NCBI RefSeq assembly: GCF_012328925.1
Contig: NZ_JAAXLS010000023.1
Location: 1 to 64,000 of the forward strand
DNA: 64,000 bases
Reading direction: 5' to 3'
DNA from: Amycolatopsis acididurans
GTDB lineage: Bacteria; Actinomycetota; Actinomycetes; Mycobacteriales; Pseudonocardiaceae
Part shown: piece by piece, positions 33,224-44,018 of the stretch
Numbering within the stretch: position 1 is the stretch's first letter
Layout of the letters: every line of letters starts with the position of its first letter
Made by a program: the position numbers and the translations under genes
The notes under the pieces: generated by a model
Seen by the model: the letters and a program-made list of their open reading frames with translations, nothing else
Database searches by the model: none
Told to the model about the DNA's origin: nothing

Positions 33224-35491
33224 TCAGATGAGGTGTTCCGGCCGGACCGGGACGCGGGTGAGCGCCCTGCCGGTCGCGGCACGGATCGCGGCGACGATCG
33301 CCGGGGTGGACGAGATCGTCGGCGGTTCGCCGACCCCGCGCAACCCGTAGGGTGCGTGCGGATCGGCCAGTTCGAGCACGTCGATGTTCATCGGCGGCAT
33401 GTCGAGCACGGTCGGGATGAGGTAGTCGGTGAACGACGGGTTGCGGATCTTGCCGCCGGAAGTCTGGATCTCCTCCATCACGGCCAGCCCGAGCCCCTGC
33501 GCGGAGCCGCCCTGGATCTGGCCGAGCACGGCCTGCGGGTTGAGCGCCTTGCCCACATCCTGCACGCAGTCCAGCGACACGACCTTGACCAGCCCGAGTT
33601 CGGTGTCCACATCGACCACGGCCCGGTGCGCGGCGAACCCGTACTGCACGTGGGCGTTGCCCGCACCGGTCTCCGGGTCGAGTGTCTCAGTAGGACGGTG
33701 CCGCCATTCGACGGTCTCGTCCACCACGGTTTCGCCCAGCACGTCCACGAGATCCGCGAGTACGCCCTGGCGAGCCGAGACGAGCTTCCCGCCCACCAGG
33801 CTCAGATCGCCCGGCGCGTCCGTGATCCGTTTGAACAGCGCCGAACGCACCGCGAGACAGGCCGAGCGCACGGCACCCCCGGTCACGTAGGTCTGCCGCG
33901 ACGCCGACGTGGAGCCGGCGTTGCCGATCGTGGTGTCCATGGGCAGGATCGTCACGCGCTCGACACCGAGTTCGGTGCGCACGATCTGCTGCAGCACGGT
34001 GACCAGGCCCTGGCCGACCTCGCAGGCGGCGGTCTGCACGGTCGCCGCGGCCTCGCCCGCGACCACTTCCAGCCGCACCCGCGCGGTCGAGTAGTCGTCG
34101 AAGCCCTCGGAGAAGCAGATGTTCTTGATTCCCACCGCGATCCCGACACCGCGCACCACGCCTTCGCCGTGCGTCGTGTTGGACACGCCACCGGGCAACG
34201 TCCGCAGGTCCCGCTCCCCCTCGGGCGCGGAGGGCAGCGGCATCCGTTCCAGTCGCCGCAGCAGTTCCCCGACCGGCGCTGCCGAGTCCACCACCTGACC
34301 GGTCGGCATGAGCGAGCCCTCGCGCATGGCGTTGCGCAGCCGCACCTCGACCGGGCTGATCCCGCACGCCTCGGCGAGCCTGTCCATTTGCGACTCGTAC
34401 CCGAAGGCCGCCTGCACCGCGCCGAATCCCCGCATCGCGCCGCACGGCGGGTTGTTCGTGTAGGTGCCCCAGCAGTCGATCGCGACGTTGGGCACCTCGT
34501 ACGGTCCGACGCCGAGCGTCGCGGCGTTCGCCACCACCGCCGGCGTGGACGAGGCGTAGGCCCCGCCGTCGAGGAAGATGCGCGCCTTGACGTAGACCAG
34601 CCTGCCGTGCCGGTCGGCGCCGTGCTCGTAGTGCAGCCGCGCCGGATGCCGGTGTACGTGCCCGTAGAAGGACTCTTCGCGGTTGTAGACCATCTTCACC
34701 GGCCTGCCGGTGTGCAGTGCGAGCAGGCACGCGTGGATCTGGATCGACAGGTCCTCGCGGCCGCCGAACGCGCCGCCGACCCCGCCGAGCGTGAGCCGCA
34801 CCTTCTCTTCGGGCAGGCCCAGCGCCTGCACGATCTGGCGCTGGTCCACGTGCAGCCACTGCGTCGCGACGTAGAGGTCCACGCCGCCGTCGTCGGCGGG
34901 CACCGCGAGCCCGGACTCCGGCCCGAGGAACGCCTGGTCCTGCATGCCGACCTCGTAGGAACCGCTGACCACCACCTCGGCCGTCGCGCCGGGGTCGCCG
35001 AAGCGGATCGGCACGTGCCGCACGACGTTGCCGCCGGTGTGCAACGCCGGAGTCTGTCCCACGACGGCCTGCTCGGCGTCGGTGACCGGGTCGAGCACCT
35101 CGTAGTCGACTTCGATCCGCTTCATCGCGCGGCGCGCGGTCTCCGGGTGGTCCGCCGCGACGAGCGCCACGGGCTCACCCTGGTACCGCACGACGTCCGC
35201 CGCGAGCACCGGCTGATCCTGGTGTTCCAGGCCGTACCGGTTCACCCCCGGCACGTCCTCGTGCGTCAGCACCGCGTAGACGCCTTGCACCCGGACGGCT
35301 TCGGTGATGTCGATGCGCTTGACGCGGGCATGCGGGTGCGGGCTGCGCAGCGTCGCGCCCCACAGCATGTCCTCGTGCCACAGGTCGGAGGAGTAGGCGA
35401 ACTCGCCGCGCACCTTGACCGTGCCGTCCGGCCGCCGGGGGCTGCTGCCGATGCCGCTCGCGGTGCTCATCGCCTGGGTGGACGTCGTCAT
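33224..35491 (-). CDS. xdhB: Xanthine dehydrogenase molybdopterin-binding subunit
   Basis: This is the large subunit of a xanthine dehydrogenase of the xanthine oxidase family, 755 residues, carrying the molybdenum cofactor site. Visible are ARVKRIDITEAV, GGVGGAFGGREDLSIQ, CGAMRGFGAVQAAFGYE and GLRGVGEPPTISSTPAI (Glu base near the C-terminus). FeS and FAD subunits are separate genes upstream. The start overlaps the deaminase stop by 4 bp. Symbol choice follows three-subunit systems (also called pucD). Confidence 0.92.
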   Translation of the reverse strand: MTTSTQAMSTASGIGSSPRRPDGTVKVRGEFAYSSDLWHEDMLWGATLRSPHPHARVKRIDITEAVRVQGVYAVLTHEDVPGVNRYGLEHQDQPVLAADVVRYQGEPVALVAADHPETARRAMKRIEVDYEVLDPVTDAEQAVVGQTPALHTGGNVVRHVPIRFGDPGATAEVVVSGSYEVGMQDQAFLGPESGLAVPADDGGVDLYVATQWLHVDQRQIVQALGLPEEKVRLTLGGVGGAFGGREDLSIQIHACLLALHTGRPVKMVYNREESFYGHVHRHPARLHYEHGADRHGRLVYVKARIFLDGGAYASSTPAVVANAATLGVGPYEVPNVAIDCWGTYTNNPPCGAMRGFGAVQAAFGYESQMDRLAEACGISPVEVRLRNAMREGSLMPTGQVVDSAAPVGELLRRLERMPLPSAPEGERDLRTLPGGVSNTTHGEGVVRGVGIAVGIKNICFSEGFDDYSTARVRLEVVAGEAAATVQTAACEVGQGLVTVLQQIVRTELGVERVTILPMDTTIGNAGSTSASRQTYVTGGAVRSACLAVRSALFKRITDAPGDLSLVGGKLVSARQGVLADLVDVLGETVVDETVEWRHRPTETLDPETGAGNAHVQYGFAAHRAVVDVDTELGLVKVVSLDCVQDVGKALNPQAVLGQIQGGSAQGLGLAVMEEIQTSGGKIRNPSFTDYLIPTVLDMPPMNIDVLELADPHAPYGLRGVGEPPTISSTPAIVAAIRAATGRALTRVPVRPEHLI

Positions 35492-36834
35492 CGCAACCTC
35501 CTGGCGGCAGCGGCCAGCTCACCGGCCACAGTGGACTCATCCGCGGTACGCAGCTCCCCGTCGGCCACCACGACCTCGCCACCGGTCATCAGCAGCTTGA
35601 GCGGTGGTGTCGCGCCGAGCACGAGTGCCGCGACGGGGTCCTCGATGCCCGCGTAGCGCAGGCCGCGCAGGTCCCAGACCGCGAGGTCGGCGAGCTTGCC
35701 GGGCTCCAGCGAGCCGAGTTCCCGCTCGCGGCCGAGGCAGCGGGCGCCGCCCATCGTGCCCATCCAGAGCGCCTCGCGCACGCTCAGCGCCGTCGGGCCC
35801 CCGCGCTGCCTGGCCTGCAGCAACGCCTCGTGCAGTTCCTCCCCCAGCCCGCCGGACTCGTTCGACGCCGCCCCGTCCACGCCGAGCCCGACCGGCGCGC
35901 CCGCGTCGAGCAGGTCGCGCACCGGGGCGATGCCGGTGCCCAGTCGCCCGTTGGAGGTCGGGCAGTGCGCGGCGCCCGTTCGCGTCGCGCCGTAGCGCCG
36001 GATCGCGGCGGTGGACAGGTGCACCGAATGCGCCATCCACACGTCCTCGCCGAGCCAGCCGAGCTTGTCGGCGTACTCGGCCGGGGTGCAGCCGAACTCG
36101 GCGAGGCACTGCTCCTCCTCGTCGAGGGTCTCGGCGAGGTGGGTGTGCAGCCGGACGCCCTTGCGGCGGGCGAGTTCGGCGGCACCCGTCATGAGCTGCT
36201 CGGTGACGGTGAACGGCGAGCAGGGACCGGCGGCGATGCGAATACGGGCGCCGGGCGAGGGGTCGTGGTACTTGTCGATCGCCTGTTCCGTGCCGAGCAG
36301 CGCGGCCTCGGTGTCCTCGACCAGGTTGTCCGGCGGAAGCCCGCCCTGGGACTCGCCGCGGTCCATCGACCCGCGCACGATGTGGGCGCGCACGCCGATC
36401 CGGTTCGCCGCGGACACCAGGGCCTCGATCTGATCGCCGCCGTCGGACGGGAAGACGTAGTGGTGGTCGGCGACCGTGGTGCAGCCGGTGAGCGCCAGGC
36501 GCGCCAGCCCCGCGCTCGCGGCGGCGTGCGTGATCTCCGCGTCGAGCCCGCTCCAGACCGGGTACAGCTCGACGAGCCACTGGAACAGCGTCGCATCGAC
36601 GGCGCGGCCGCGGGTGGCCCACTGGTAGAGATGGTGGTGCGTGTTGACCAGGCCCGGCGTGATCAGGCAGTCGCTCGCGTCGATGACGGTGCCGTGCGGG
36701 ACCCCCTCCCGGCGCGCCGCACCCTCGCCGACGGCGACGATGCGGCCGTCCTCGACCACCACGTGGCCGTCGCGGTATTCGGTGCCGTCCGCGTCCACCG
36801 TGGCTATCGCGGCGTGCTCCAGAACGGTCCTCAT
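35488..36834 (-). CDS. 8-oxoguanine deaminase-like amidohydrolase
   Basis: This 448-residue metal-dependent deaminase has the amidohydrolase HxH in LVNTHHHLYQWATRG, VRLHTHLAETLDEE, WMAHSVHLS and the metal Asp in GLGVDGAASNESG. This pattern fits 8-oxoguanine/guanine-type deaminases; activity on guanine, isocytosine or 8-oxoguanine cannot be separated by eye. The ATG at 36834 overlaps the stop of the 2Fe-2S subunit, and its own stop overlaps the Mo-subunit start, so it is embedded in the xdh operon. It would supply xanthine or an oxidised purine to the dehydrogenase. Confidence 0.85.
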   Translation of the reverse strand: MRTVLEHAAIATVDADGTEYRDGHVVVEDGRIVAVGEGAARREGVPHGTVIDASDCLITPGLVNTHHHLYQWATRGRAVDATLFQWLVELYPVWSGLDAEITHAAASAGLARLALTGCTTVADHHYVFPSDGGDQIEALVSAANRIGVRAHIVRGSMDRGESQGGLPPDNLVEDTEAALLGTEQAIDKYHDPSPGARIRIAAGPCSPFTVTEQLMTGAAELARRKGVRLHTHLAETLDEEEQCLAEFGCTPAEYADKLGWLGEDVWMAHSVHLSTAAIRRYGATRTGAAHCPTSNGRLGTGIAPVRDLLDAGAPVGLGVDGAASNESGGLGEELHEALLQARQRGGPTALSVREALWMGTMGGARCLGRERELGSLEPGKLADLAVWDLRGLRYAGIEDPVAALVLGATPPLKLLMTGGEVVVADGELRTADESTVAGELAAAARRLR

Positions 36835-37289
36835 CGCGTGCTCGCCATCCTCACCGCGTCCAGGATCTTCTCGTACCCCGTGCACCGGCACAGGTTTCCG
36901 GCCAGCGCCTCGCGGATCTCCTCGTCGCTCGGTCCGGGCACCCGGGCCAGCAGGTCGTGTGCGGCCACGACCAGTCCCGGCGTGCAGAACCCGCACTGCA
37001 CCGCACCGGCGTCCACAAAGGACTGCTGGACGCGGTCGAGCCGGTCGCCGTCGGCGAGCCCCTCCACGGTGCGCACGTCACGTCCCTCGGCCTGCCCGGC
37101 GGCCACCAGGCACGAGCACGCCGGCACTCCGTCCAGATACACCGTGCACGAACCGCATTCGCCCTGTTCACAGGCATTCTTCGAACCGGGAAGCCCGAGC
37201 CGCTCGCGCAGCAGGTAGAGCAGGCTCTCGCCCTCCCACACGTCGTCGGCCTGCCTGGCCTCGCCGTTGACGGTCACGTTCACGCGCAT
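36831..37289 (-). CDS. xdhC: Xanthine dehydrogenase 2Fe-2S subunit
   Basis: This is a 152-residue small subunit with two 2Fe-2S clusters: the ferredoxin-type motif CEQGECGSCTVYLDG near residues 42-56 and the C-terminal four-helix cluster CGFCTPG and NLCRCTGYEKI. It passes electrons from the Mo site to FAD. It overlaps the FAD subunit gene by 10 bp and the deaminase gene by 4 bp. Subunit naming differs between organisms. Confidence 0.93.
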   Translation of the reverse strand: MRVNVTVNGEARQADDVWEGESLLYLLRERLGLPGSKNACEQGECGSCTVYLDGVPACSCLVAAGQAEGRDVRTVEGLADGDRLDRVQQSFVDAGAVQCGFCTPGLVVAAHDLLARVPGPSDEEIREALAGNLCRCTGYEKILDAVRMASTR

Positions 37290-38143
37290 GCCCGCTCCCC
37301 TTCCACGTACTCCTGCCAGGCCCAGCCCAGCGTGCGGCGTGCCAGCACGGCCAGCGCGTGCTGGCGGTAGGCGGCGGTGCCCCGCACGTCGTCGATCGGC
37401 TCCGCGGCCGCCGCGACGAGCTCACCGAAACGGCGTTTGACCGAATCGAGCAGCGGGGCGGGCGCCGACCACGGCAGCTCAGCCGCCAGGAATTCCTCCG
37501 CGTCGGGCACGCGGCGCGGCGTGGGCGCCGCCGAGCCGATCGCGGCCCTGGCCTTGCCCTCCTCCAGCGCGATCGCGAACGAGCACACGGCGATGACCAT
37601 CGCGTTACGGGTGCCGACCTTCGCGAACTGCTGCGGGCCGGCGTTCGCGGGCAGGTGCACGGCGGTGATCAACTCGTCTTCGGCGAGCGCGTTCCGTTTG
37701 ACGCCGAGGTAGAACTCCTCGGCCGGGATCAGCCGCGTTCCCCTGGTGGAGGCCGCTTCCACCCGCGCGCCAGTCACCAGCAGCACGGGGTGGGTGTCCC
37801 CGGCGGGCGAGGCCGCGCCGAGGTTGCCGCCGACGGTGCCGCGGTTGCGGATCTGCGGCGAGCCGACCGTGCGGGCGGCCATCGCGAGCCCGGCGAGCCG
37901 CTCCCCCAGTTCGGTGATGACGCGCGTGTACGACACGTTCGCGCCCAGGCGCACCGCGCCGTCCACTGTGGACCAGTCTGTCAGTTCGGGGACTCGGCCG
38001 AGATCGAGCAGGGCTGCGGGCCGCCGGTGGTCGAAGTTCAGCTCGACCATCACGTCGGTGCCGCCCGCGATCGGGACCGCGTCCGGGCGCTCGGCCTTGA
38101 GGGCCAGCGCTTCGGCGAGGCTCTGGGGGCGCAGGAAATCCAC
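37280..38143 (-). CDS. xdhA: Xanthine dehydrogenase FAD-binding subunit
   Basis: This is a 287-residue medium subunit of the CO-dehydrogenase flavoprotein family; FAD-contact motifs are VPIAGGTDVMVEL near residue 25 and TVGGNLGAASPAGD near residue 105. GTG start (V-D-F-L-R-P-Q-S-L). It is the first gene of the xdhA-xdhC-deaminase-xdhB-permease operon. A palindrome that may be an operator is found 42-60 bp upstream. Confidence 0.92.
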   Translation of the reverse strand: MDFLRPQSLAEALALKAERPDAVPIAGGTDVMVELNFDHRRPAALLDLGRVPELTDWSTVDGAVRLGANVSYTRVITELGERLAGLAMAARTVGSPQIRNRGTVGGNLGAASPAGDTHPVLLVTGARVEAASTRGTRLIPAEEFYLGVKRNALAEDELITAVHLPANAGPQQFAKVGTRNAMVIAVCSFAIALEEGKARAAIGSAAPTPRRVPDAEEFLAAELPWSAPAPLLDSVKRRFGELVAAAAEPIDDVRGTAAYRQHALAVLARRTLGWAWQEYVEGERACA

Positions 38144-38185
38144 TTCTCCGGCTCCTTCAGCGGTGGGAGTCCATCCAGTACACCG

Positions 38186-38203
38186 CCGTGACCGGCGTCA
38201 CGG
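38186..38203. promoter_or_regulatory. Palindrome upstream of the xdh operon
   Basis: CCGTGAC-CGGC-GTCACGG is an inverted repeat with perfect 7-bp arms, 42-60 bp in front of the FAD-subunit GTG. It may be an operator for PucR or another regulator, but a GC-rich background makes chance occurrence possible. It shows no similarity to the hyi or uraD palindromes. Confidence 0.35.
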
Positions 38204-38274
38204 CAACGGCGCCGGAGTATGAACCGGAGGGCGTTGTGAGCAGTCTTTTCGTGCTTTCGCACAAGGCGGCAAGC

Positions 38275-38868
38275 CTAATCCTGGGGACGCACATAGACCG
38301 CCTGTGTGCGCTGCGCCGCGGCCACCGCCTGAGCCGGATCCTCGCCGGACACGACGTGGGCGACTCCCCATGCCCGCGCGCTCTCGGTCATGAATTCCCG
38401 TGCCTCACCCGAGCTGCCCCAGTCGGCCGGGTTGCCGTGGCCGGACACGTGCAGGGCCAGCCCGAGCAGCGTCATGTCCCACCCGACACCGACGGCGCCG
38501 GGCCCGAACTGGTCCCAGTGCTGGTGGTCGGCGAGGTCGCTGTGCTCCAGTTCGAGCAGCGTGCCCTCGGCCCCGGGACGCAGCCGCACCTCGACCACGG
38601 AGGCGGGCCCCTCGCCGAAGATCCACGTCACCCGCAGGACCTCCGGCGGCTCACAGCGCACGATCTCCCCGCCCGCGTTGCCCTGGAGCTGGTAGCTTCC
38701 GCCGGGCCGCAGGTCGCCGGTGACCGGCAGGAACCAGCGGGCGAGCCGGCCGGGATCGGTGCAGGCCTGCCAGACGTCCCCGGGTGCGGCGTCGTAGGTC
38801 CGGCAGGCCACCACCGCCCGTCCGTGCACGCGGCGGCGGATCGCGTTGATCTCGGCTGCTATGTCCAT
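38275..38868 (-). CDS. SRPBCC/AHSA1 family protein
   Basis: This is a 197-residue START-like protein with the Aha1/CalC pattern: YDAAPGDVWQACTDPGRLARWFLP and LRVTWIFGEG, then GVGWDMTLLGLALHV. The ATG at 38868 has an AAGGAA site about 6 bases upstream; two GTG codons directly before it are alternative starts. It is divergent from pucR across 30 bp. The ligand is unknown, and no link to purine catabolism is evident. Confidence 0.8.
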   Translation of the reverse strand: MDIAAEINAIRRRVHGRAVVACRTYDAAPGDVWQACTDPGRLARWFLPVTGDLRPGGSYQLQGNAGGEIVRCEPPEVLRVTWIFGEGPASVVEVRLRPGAEGTLLELEHSDLADHQHWDQFGPGAVGVGWDMTLLGLALHVSGHGNPADWGSSGEAREFMTESARAWGVAHVVSGEDPAQAVAAAQRTQAVYVRPQD

Positions 38869-38898
38869 CACCACTTCCTTCCCTAGGATCGGTCAGTC

Positions 38899-40335
38899 AT
38901 GACGCTGGTGAAGACTCTGCTGGACATCCCCGAACTGCGCATGCGGCTGCGCACCGGTTCGGGGCTGCTCGGCCGCGAGATCACCCGCATCTACGTCACC
39001 GAACTCCCCGACCCGAGCCGCTACGTCTCGGCCGGTGAGCTGGTGCTCTCCGGCTTGTTGTGGTGGCGCGAACCCGGCGACGCGGAACCGTTCGTCGCCG
39101 CACTCGCCCGCTCGGGAGTCGCCGCGCTCGCCGCGTCCGGCGCGGACACCGACGGCATCCCCGACGACGTCGTGCGCGCGTGCGCCCAGTATCGGATCCC
39201 GCTGCTCGAAGTGCCCGCCGACCTGTCGTTCGCCGTGGTCACCGAGCGGGTCGTGCTGGCGCTGGCGGCCGACCGCGGCCGCGAGCCCAGCGGCGCGCGC
39301 AAACGGTTGCTGTCCACCGCCGACGCCCCGCTGCCGGTGCTGCTGCGGCAGGGCGCGGAGGAGCTGGGCGCGCCGTGCTGGGTGGTGTCGGGCACGGGCC
39401 GCGTCGTGGGCGGCACCGCGGCCGACCCGCCGCCGGCCGACTGGTTCGTGCCCGGCCGGGACCGGACCGTGCGCGGCGGTTACACACTGGTGCCCGTCAA
39501 CGGCCGCTTCAGCGTGCCCTGGATTCTCGCCGTGAAGATCACCGAAACGGATGACCTCACCGACGAGCTCGCGGGCCTGGTCAGCCTCGCCCGGGCCCGT
39601 GCCGATCAGGTGCGGCGCACCGCCGACCGCGCCGCCGGGCCGCTGTTCCAGGCGCTCGAGGGCGGCGACGTTGCCGCCGCGTTCCCCGCCGCCGGGCTTC
39701 GTGAACCGGTGCGTGTCATCCTCCTGTCCACCCCGGACGACGGGCCGGAACTGGCCGGGGAGCTGCTCGTCGAGTTGCTGGCCGACATGCCCCCGGCCGT
39801 GCTCGGCACCCTCGGCGAGGACGCGTGCGCGATCGTCGAGGCCGACGAGTCCTCGCCCGCCGAGCCGATTCGCGCCGGGTTGTCCACTGTGGATCGCCTT
39901 GTCGACCTGACGCGCGTGTTCACCGGCATCAGCGGGCCCGCGACGGCGGCCGGACTGCGTGGCGCGGCGCAGGAGGCGCGGCACGCGCTGGACGTCGCGG
40001 CGCGCCGCGGCGGGCCGATCGAGGTGGTGGCCGGCGAGGACATCGCGGTGCACCGGCTACTGGTCGCGACCGCACCGGACGAGCTGCGCCGCACGGTGCG
40101 CGAACGCGTGCTCGGCCCGCTCGTGGACTACGACGCGGCCAACGGCACGGATCTCGTGCGCACCGTGCGGGTCTACCTCGAATGTTCCAGTTCTCCGACG
40201 GCGGCCGCGAAGGCCCTGCACGTCCACGTGAACACGCTGCGGTACCGGATCACGCGGGCGTCGGAGTTGCTCGGCGTCGACCTGACCGACTTCACCACGC
40301 AGGTGGACGTGTACCTCGCCCTCGCCCTGAGTTAG
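38899..40335 (+). CDS. PucR family transcriptional regulator
   Basis: This is a 478-residue regulator with the PucR architecture. The N-terminal purine-catabolism sensor domain (about 1-130) includes YVSAGELVLSGLLWW. A central GGDEF-like (CdaR) region follows, and the C-terminal HTH_30 domain has YLECSSSPTAAAKALHVHVN and LRYRITRASELLGVDL. The ATG follows a TAGGAT (-10-like) by only 9 bases, so the transcript may be leaderless. Its position between the xdh operon and the aceB region points to control of purine use. Confidence 0.88.
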   Translation: MTLVKTLLDIPELRMRLRTGSGLLGREITRIYVTELPDPSRYVSAGELVLSGLLWWREPGDAEPFVAALARSGVAALAASGADTDGIPDDVVRACAQYRIPLLEVPADLSFAVVTERVVLALAADRGREPSGARKRLLSTADAPLPVLLRQGAEELGAPCWVVSGTGRVVGGTAADPPPADWFVPGRDRTVRGGYTLVPVNGRFSVPWILAVKITETDDLTDELAGLVSLARARADQVRRTADRAAGPLFQALEGGDVAAAFPAAGLREPVRVILLSTPDDGPELAGELLVELLADMPPAVLGTLGEDACAIVEADESSPAEPIRAGLSTVDRLVDLTRVFTGISGPATAAGLRGAAQEARHALDVAARRGGPIEVVAGEDIAVHRLLVATAPDELRRTVRERVLGPLVDYDAANGTDLVRTVRVYLECSSSPTAAAKALHVHVNTLRYRITRASELLGVDLTDFTTQVDVYLALALS

Positions 40336-40365
40336 CTGTAGTAGTCGACGATCGACAAGAAACGC

Positions 40366-41556
40366 TCACCCGATCCGGCGAGCGTAGGCGTCCAGGCGCG
40401 CGCGGGGCAGCGGCAGTTCCGACTCGTCCAGGGCCCCGCAGTCCAGGCCACGGCACAGGAACGCGGCCAGTGCCTGCGCGGTAGCCGGTTCGTCGAGCAC
40501 GCCGCTGTCCGCCGCCGTGGCGTAGTCGTGCAGCCGCGCCGCGGCCGACGGCAGGCCCTCGCGGAAGAAGGCGTAGGTGGCGGCGAACCGGGTCGGCAAC
40601 TGGTGCGGGTGCATGTCCCAGCCCTGGTAGAAGCCTCGCTCCAGTGACCGCCGCACCAGCCTCAGGTGCTCGCGCCACGCGTCCAGGACCGCGTCGCCGA
40701 CGGGCAGCCGGTTGCTCGAGCCGTCGGACAGCCGCACCCCGGTGCCCGCGGCGCTGACCTGTATGAACGCCTTCGCGAAGTCCGCGGCGGGATGGTCCAT
40801 GCTCTGGTACGCGGCGGCGATGCCGAGGCCCGCGCTGTAGTCGTAGGTGCCGTAGTGCAGACCGCTGCACCGCCCTGCGGCGGCCTGGATGATGCGCGGC
40901 ACGGCGACCGTGCCGTCGGTGTCCAGAATGGACTGGGACGTCTCGATCTGCACCTCGAACCGCAGCGCACGCTCGGGCAGACCGTGGGCCTTTTCCAGCG
41001 CCGCCAGCACGTCCGCGGCCACCGCGACCTGCTCGACTGCGGTGACCTTCGGCAGCGTGACCACGAAACCCGGTGGCAGGTCCCCGTTTTCGAGCAGCCC
41101 CGACAGGAACAGGTCCAGTGTGCGGATCCCGCGCCGCCGGGTCGCGCGTTCGAAGCTCTTGAAACGGATGCCGACGAACGGAGTGGCCACGGTGAGCGAC
41201 CGGCCACACGACAGCGCCATCTCGTCCTCGGCCTCGTCGCCTGGATGGCCGTAGCCGTCCTCGAAGTCGATGCGCAGGTCCTCGATGGGCTCCGTCGCGA
41301 GCTTGGCCGCGACCCGGTCGCCGACCTCGGCGGTCAAGCCCAGTTCGGCGCCGCGCTGCCGGAAAATCGCGAGCGCCTGCTCACCCCAGCGCGTCACGAC
41401 GTCCGGGGCGTACTTGTCGGCCGGCACGTACACGGTGTGCACCGGCTGCCGTCCGGCCGGCTCACCGGGATACTTCGCCGCCACCCGTTCGTCCACTTCG
41501 GACAACCGAGCGTCGGCGGCGGCGTAGATGTCCGCGGCGAGCCGGCCTTCGGTCAT
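40366..41556 (-). CDS. DUF6986/HpcH-HpaI aldolase-like protein
   Basis: This 396-residue protein is related to the aldolase/citrate lyase (CitE/HpcH) superfamily. Recognisable parts are LRIDFEDGYGHPGDEAED with metal-binding acids, FVVTLPKVTAVEQV, and FEVQIETSQSILD with a metal Glu. It follows aceB by one base on the same strand, so the two are cotranscribed. Lyase activity on a glyoxylate-derived C-C bond is plausible but unproven. Confidence 0.78.
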   Translation of the reverse strand: MTEGRLAADIYAAADARLSEVDERVAAKYPGEPAGRQPVHTVYVPADKYAPDVVTRWGEQALAIFRQRGAELGLTAEVGDRVAAKLATEPIEDLRIDFEDGYGHPGDEAEDEMALSCGRSLTVATPFVGIRFKSFERATRRRGIRTLDLFLSGLLENGDLPPGFVVTLPKVTAVEQVAVAADVLAALEKAHGLPERALRFEVQIETSQSILDTDGTVAVPRIIQAAAGRCSGLHYGTYDYSAGLGIAAAYQSMDHPAADFAKAFIQVSAAGTGVRLSDGSSNRLPVGDAVLDAWREHLRLVRRSLERGFYQGWDMHPHQLPTRFAATYAFFREGLPSAAARLHDYATAADSGVLDEPATAQALAAFLCRGLDCGALDESELPLPRARLDAYARRIG

Positions 41557-41557
41557 G

Positions 41558-43132
<1,575 letters not shown>

Positions 43133-43206
43133 GCTGCAACACTCCAACCGTGTCGATCTGAAAGAAGAAGTACATCCGTACGGTTTTTCTCAATCCGGAG
43201 TATAGT

Positions 43207-43221
43207 TTCTGCATAGCGGAA
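43207..43221. promoter_or_regulatory. Palindromic operator between aceB and iclR-type gene
   Basis: TTCTG-CATAG-CGGAA matches the hyi palindrome (29204-29218) at 13 of 15 positions. It lies directly after a TATAGT (-10-like, 43201-43206) for the IclR-family gene and 20 bp before its GTG, so it overlaps the likely transcription start. It is consistent with autoregulation and with shared control of aceB and the hyi operon. Confidence 0.6.
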
Positions 43222-43241
43222 GCTCAACGCGAGGAGAGCAT

Positions 43242-44018
43242 GTGGCCGAGGAGAAGGGTTCCCGCGACGGGGGCGTTCAGTCGTTGCGGCGGGCGTTCGA
43301 GCTGCTCGAACGGCTGGCCGATACGGGTGGCGAGGCGAGCCTGTCCGAGCTGGCGGCCAGTTCGGGGCTGCCCATGCCCACGATCCACCGGCTGATCCGC
43401 ACCCTGGTCGCGCTCGGATACGTCCGGCAGAACACCAACCGCCGGTACGCGCTCGGCGCCCGTCTCATCCGGCTGGGTGAAAACGCGAGCATGCAGTTCG
43501 GCACCTGGGCCCGGCCGCTGCTGGCGGAGCTGGTCGACGAGGTCGGCGAGACGGCCAATCTGGCGGTCCTGGAGCGCGACGAGGTCGTGTACGTCTCGCA
43601 GGTGCCCTCGAAACACTCGATGCGGATGTTCACCGAGGTCGGGCGGCGTCTGCTGCCGCACGGCACGGGCGTCGGCAAGGCGATCCTGTCGCAGCTGCCC
43701 GCCGAGGATGTGCGGGCGCTGCTGGAACGCACCGGGATGCCGTCCTACACCGAGCACACGGTGACCGATCCGGACGAGATGCTGCGGGCCCTGGCCAAGA
43801 TCGCGAAACAGGGCTACGCGGTGGACGAGAGCGAGCAGGAACTGGGTGTGCGGTGCGTCGCCGTACCGCTGACCGGCACGCCGGCGCCGGCCGCGGTGTC
43901 GGTGTCCGGCCCGGAAGGCCGCCTCACGAAGGAAGCGGTGTCGCGGATCGCCCCGGCGGTGCAGCGCGTGGCCGCCACCCTGTCGGCACACCTGGCGAAC
44001 GAGGATTTGAGTGCCTAG
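43242..44018 (+). CDS. IclR family regulator (AllR-like)
   Basis: This 258-residue regulator has an N-terminal winged HTH (VQSLRRAFELLERLAD, LSELAASSGLPMPTIHRLIR) and a C-terminal IclR ligand-binding domain (LPHGTGVGKAILSQLP, YAVDESEQELGVRCVAVPL). GTG start with GAGGAG. In Streptomyces an IclR-family AllR represses allantoin and malate synthase genes, and here the gene is divergent from aceB. The glyoxylate- or allantoin-type ligand is inferred. Confidence 0.88.
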   Translation: MAEEKGSRDGGVQSLRRAFELLERLADTGGEASLSELAASSGLPMPTIHRLIRTLVALGYVRQNTNRRYALGARLIRLGENASMQFGTWARPLLAELVDEVGETANLAVLERDEVVYVSQVPSKHSMRMFTEVGRRLLPHGTGVGKAILSQLPAEDVRALLERTGMPSYTEHTVTDPDEMLRALAKIAKQGYAVDESEQELGVRCVAVPLTGTPAPAAVSVSGPEGRLTKEAVSRIAPAVQRVAATLSAHLANEDLSA

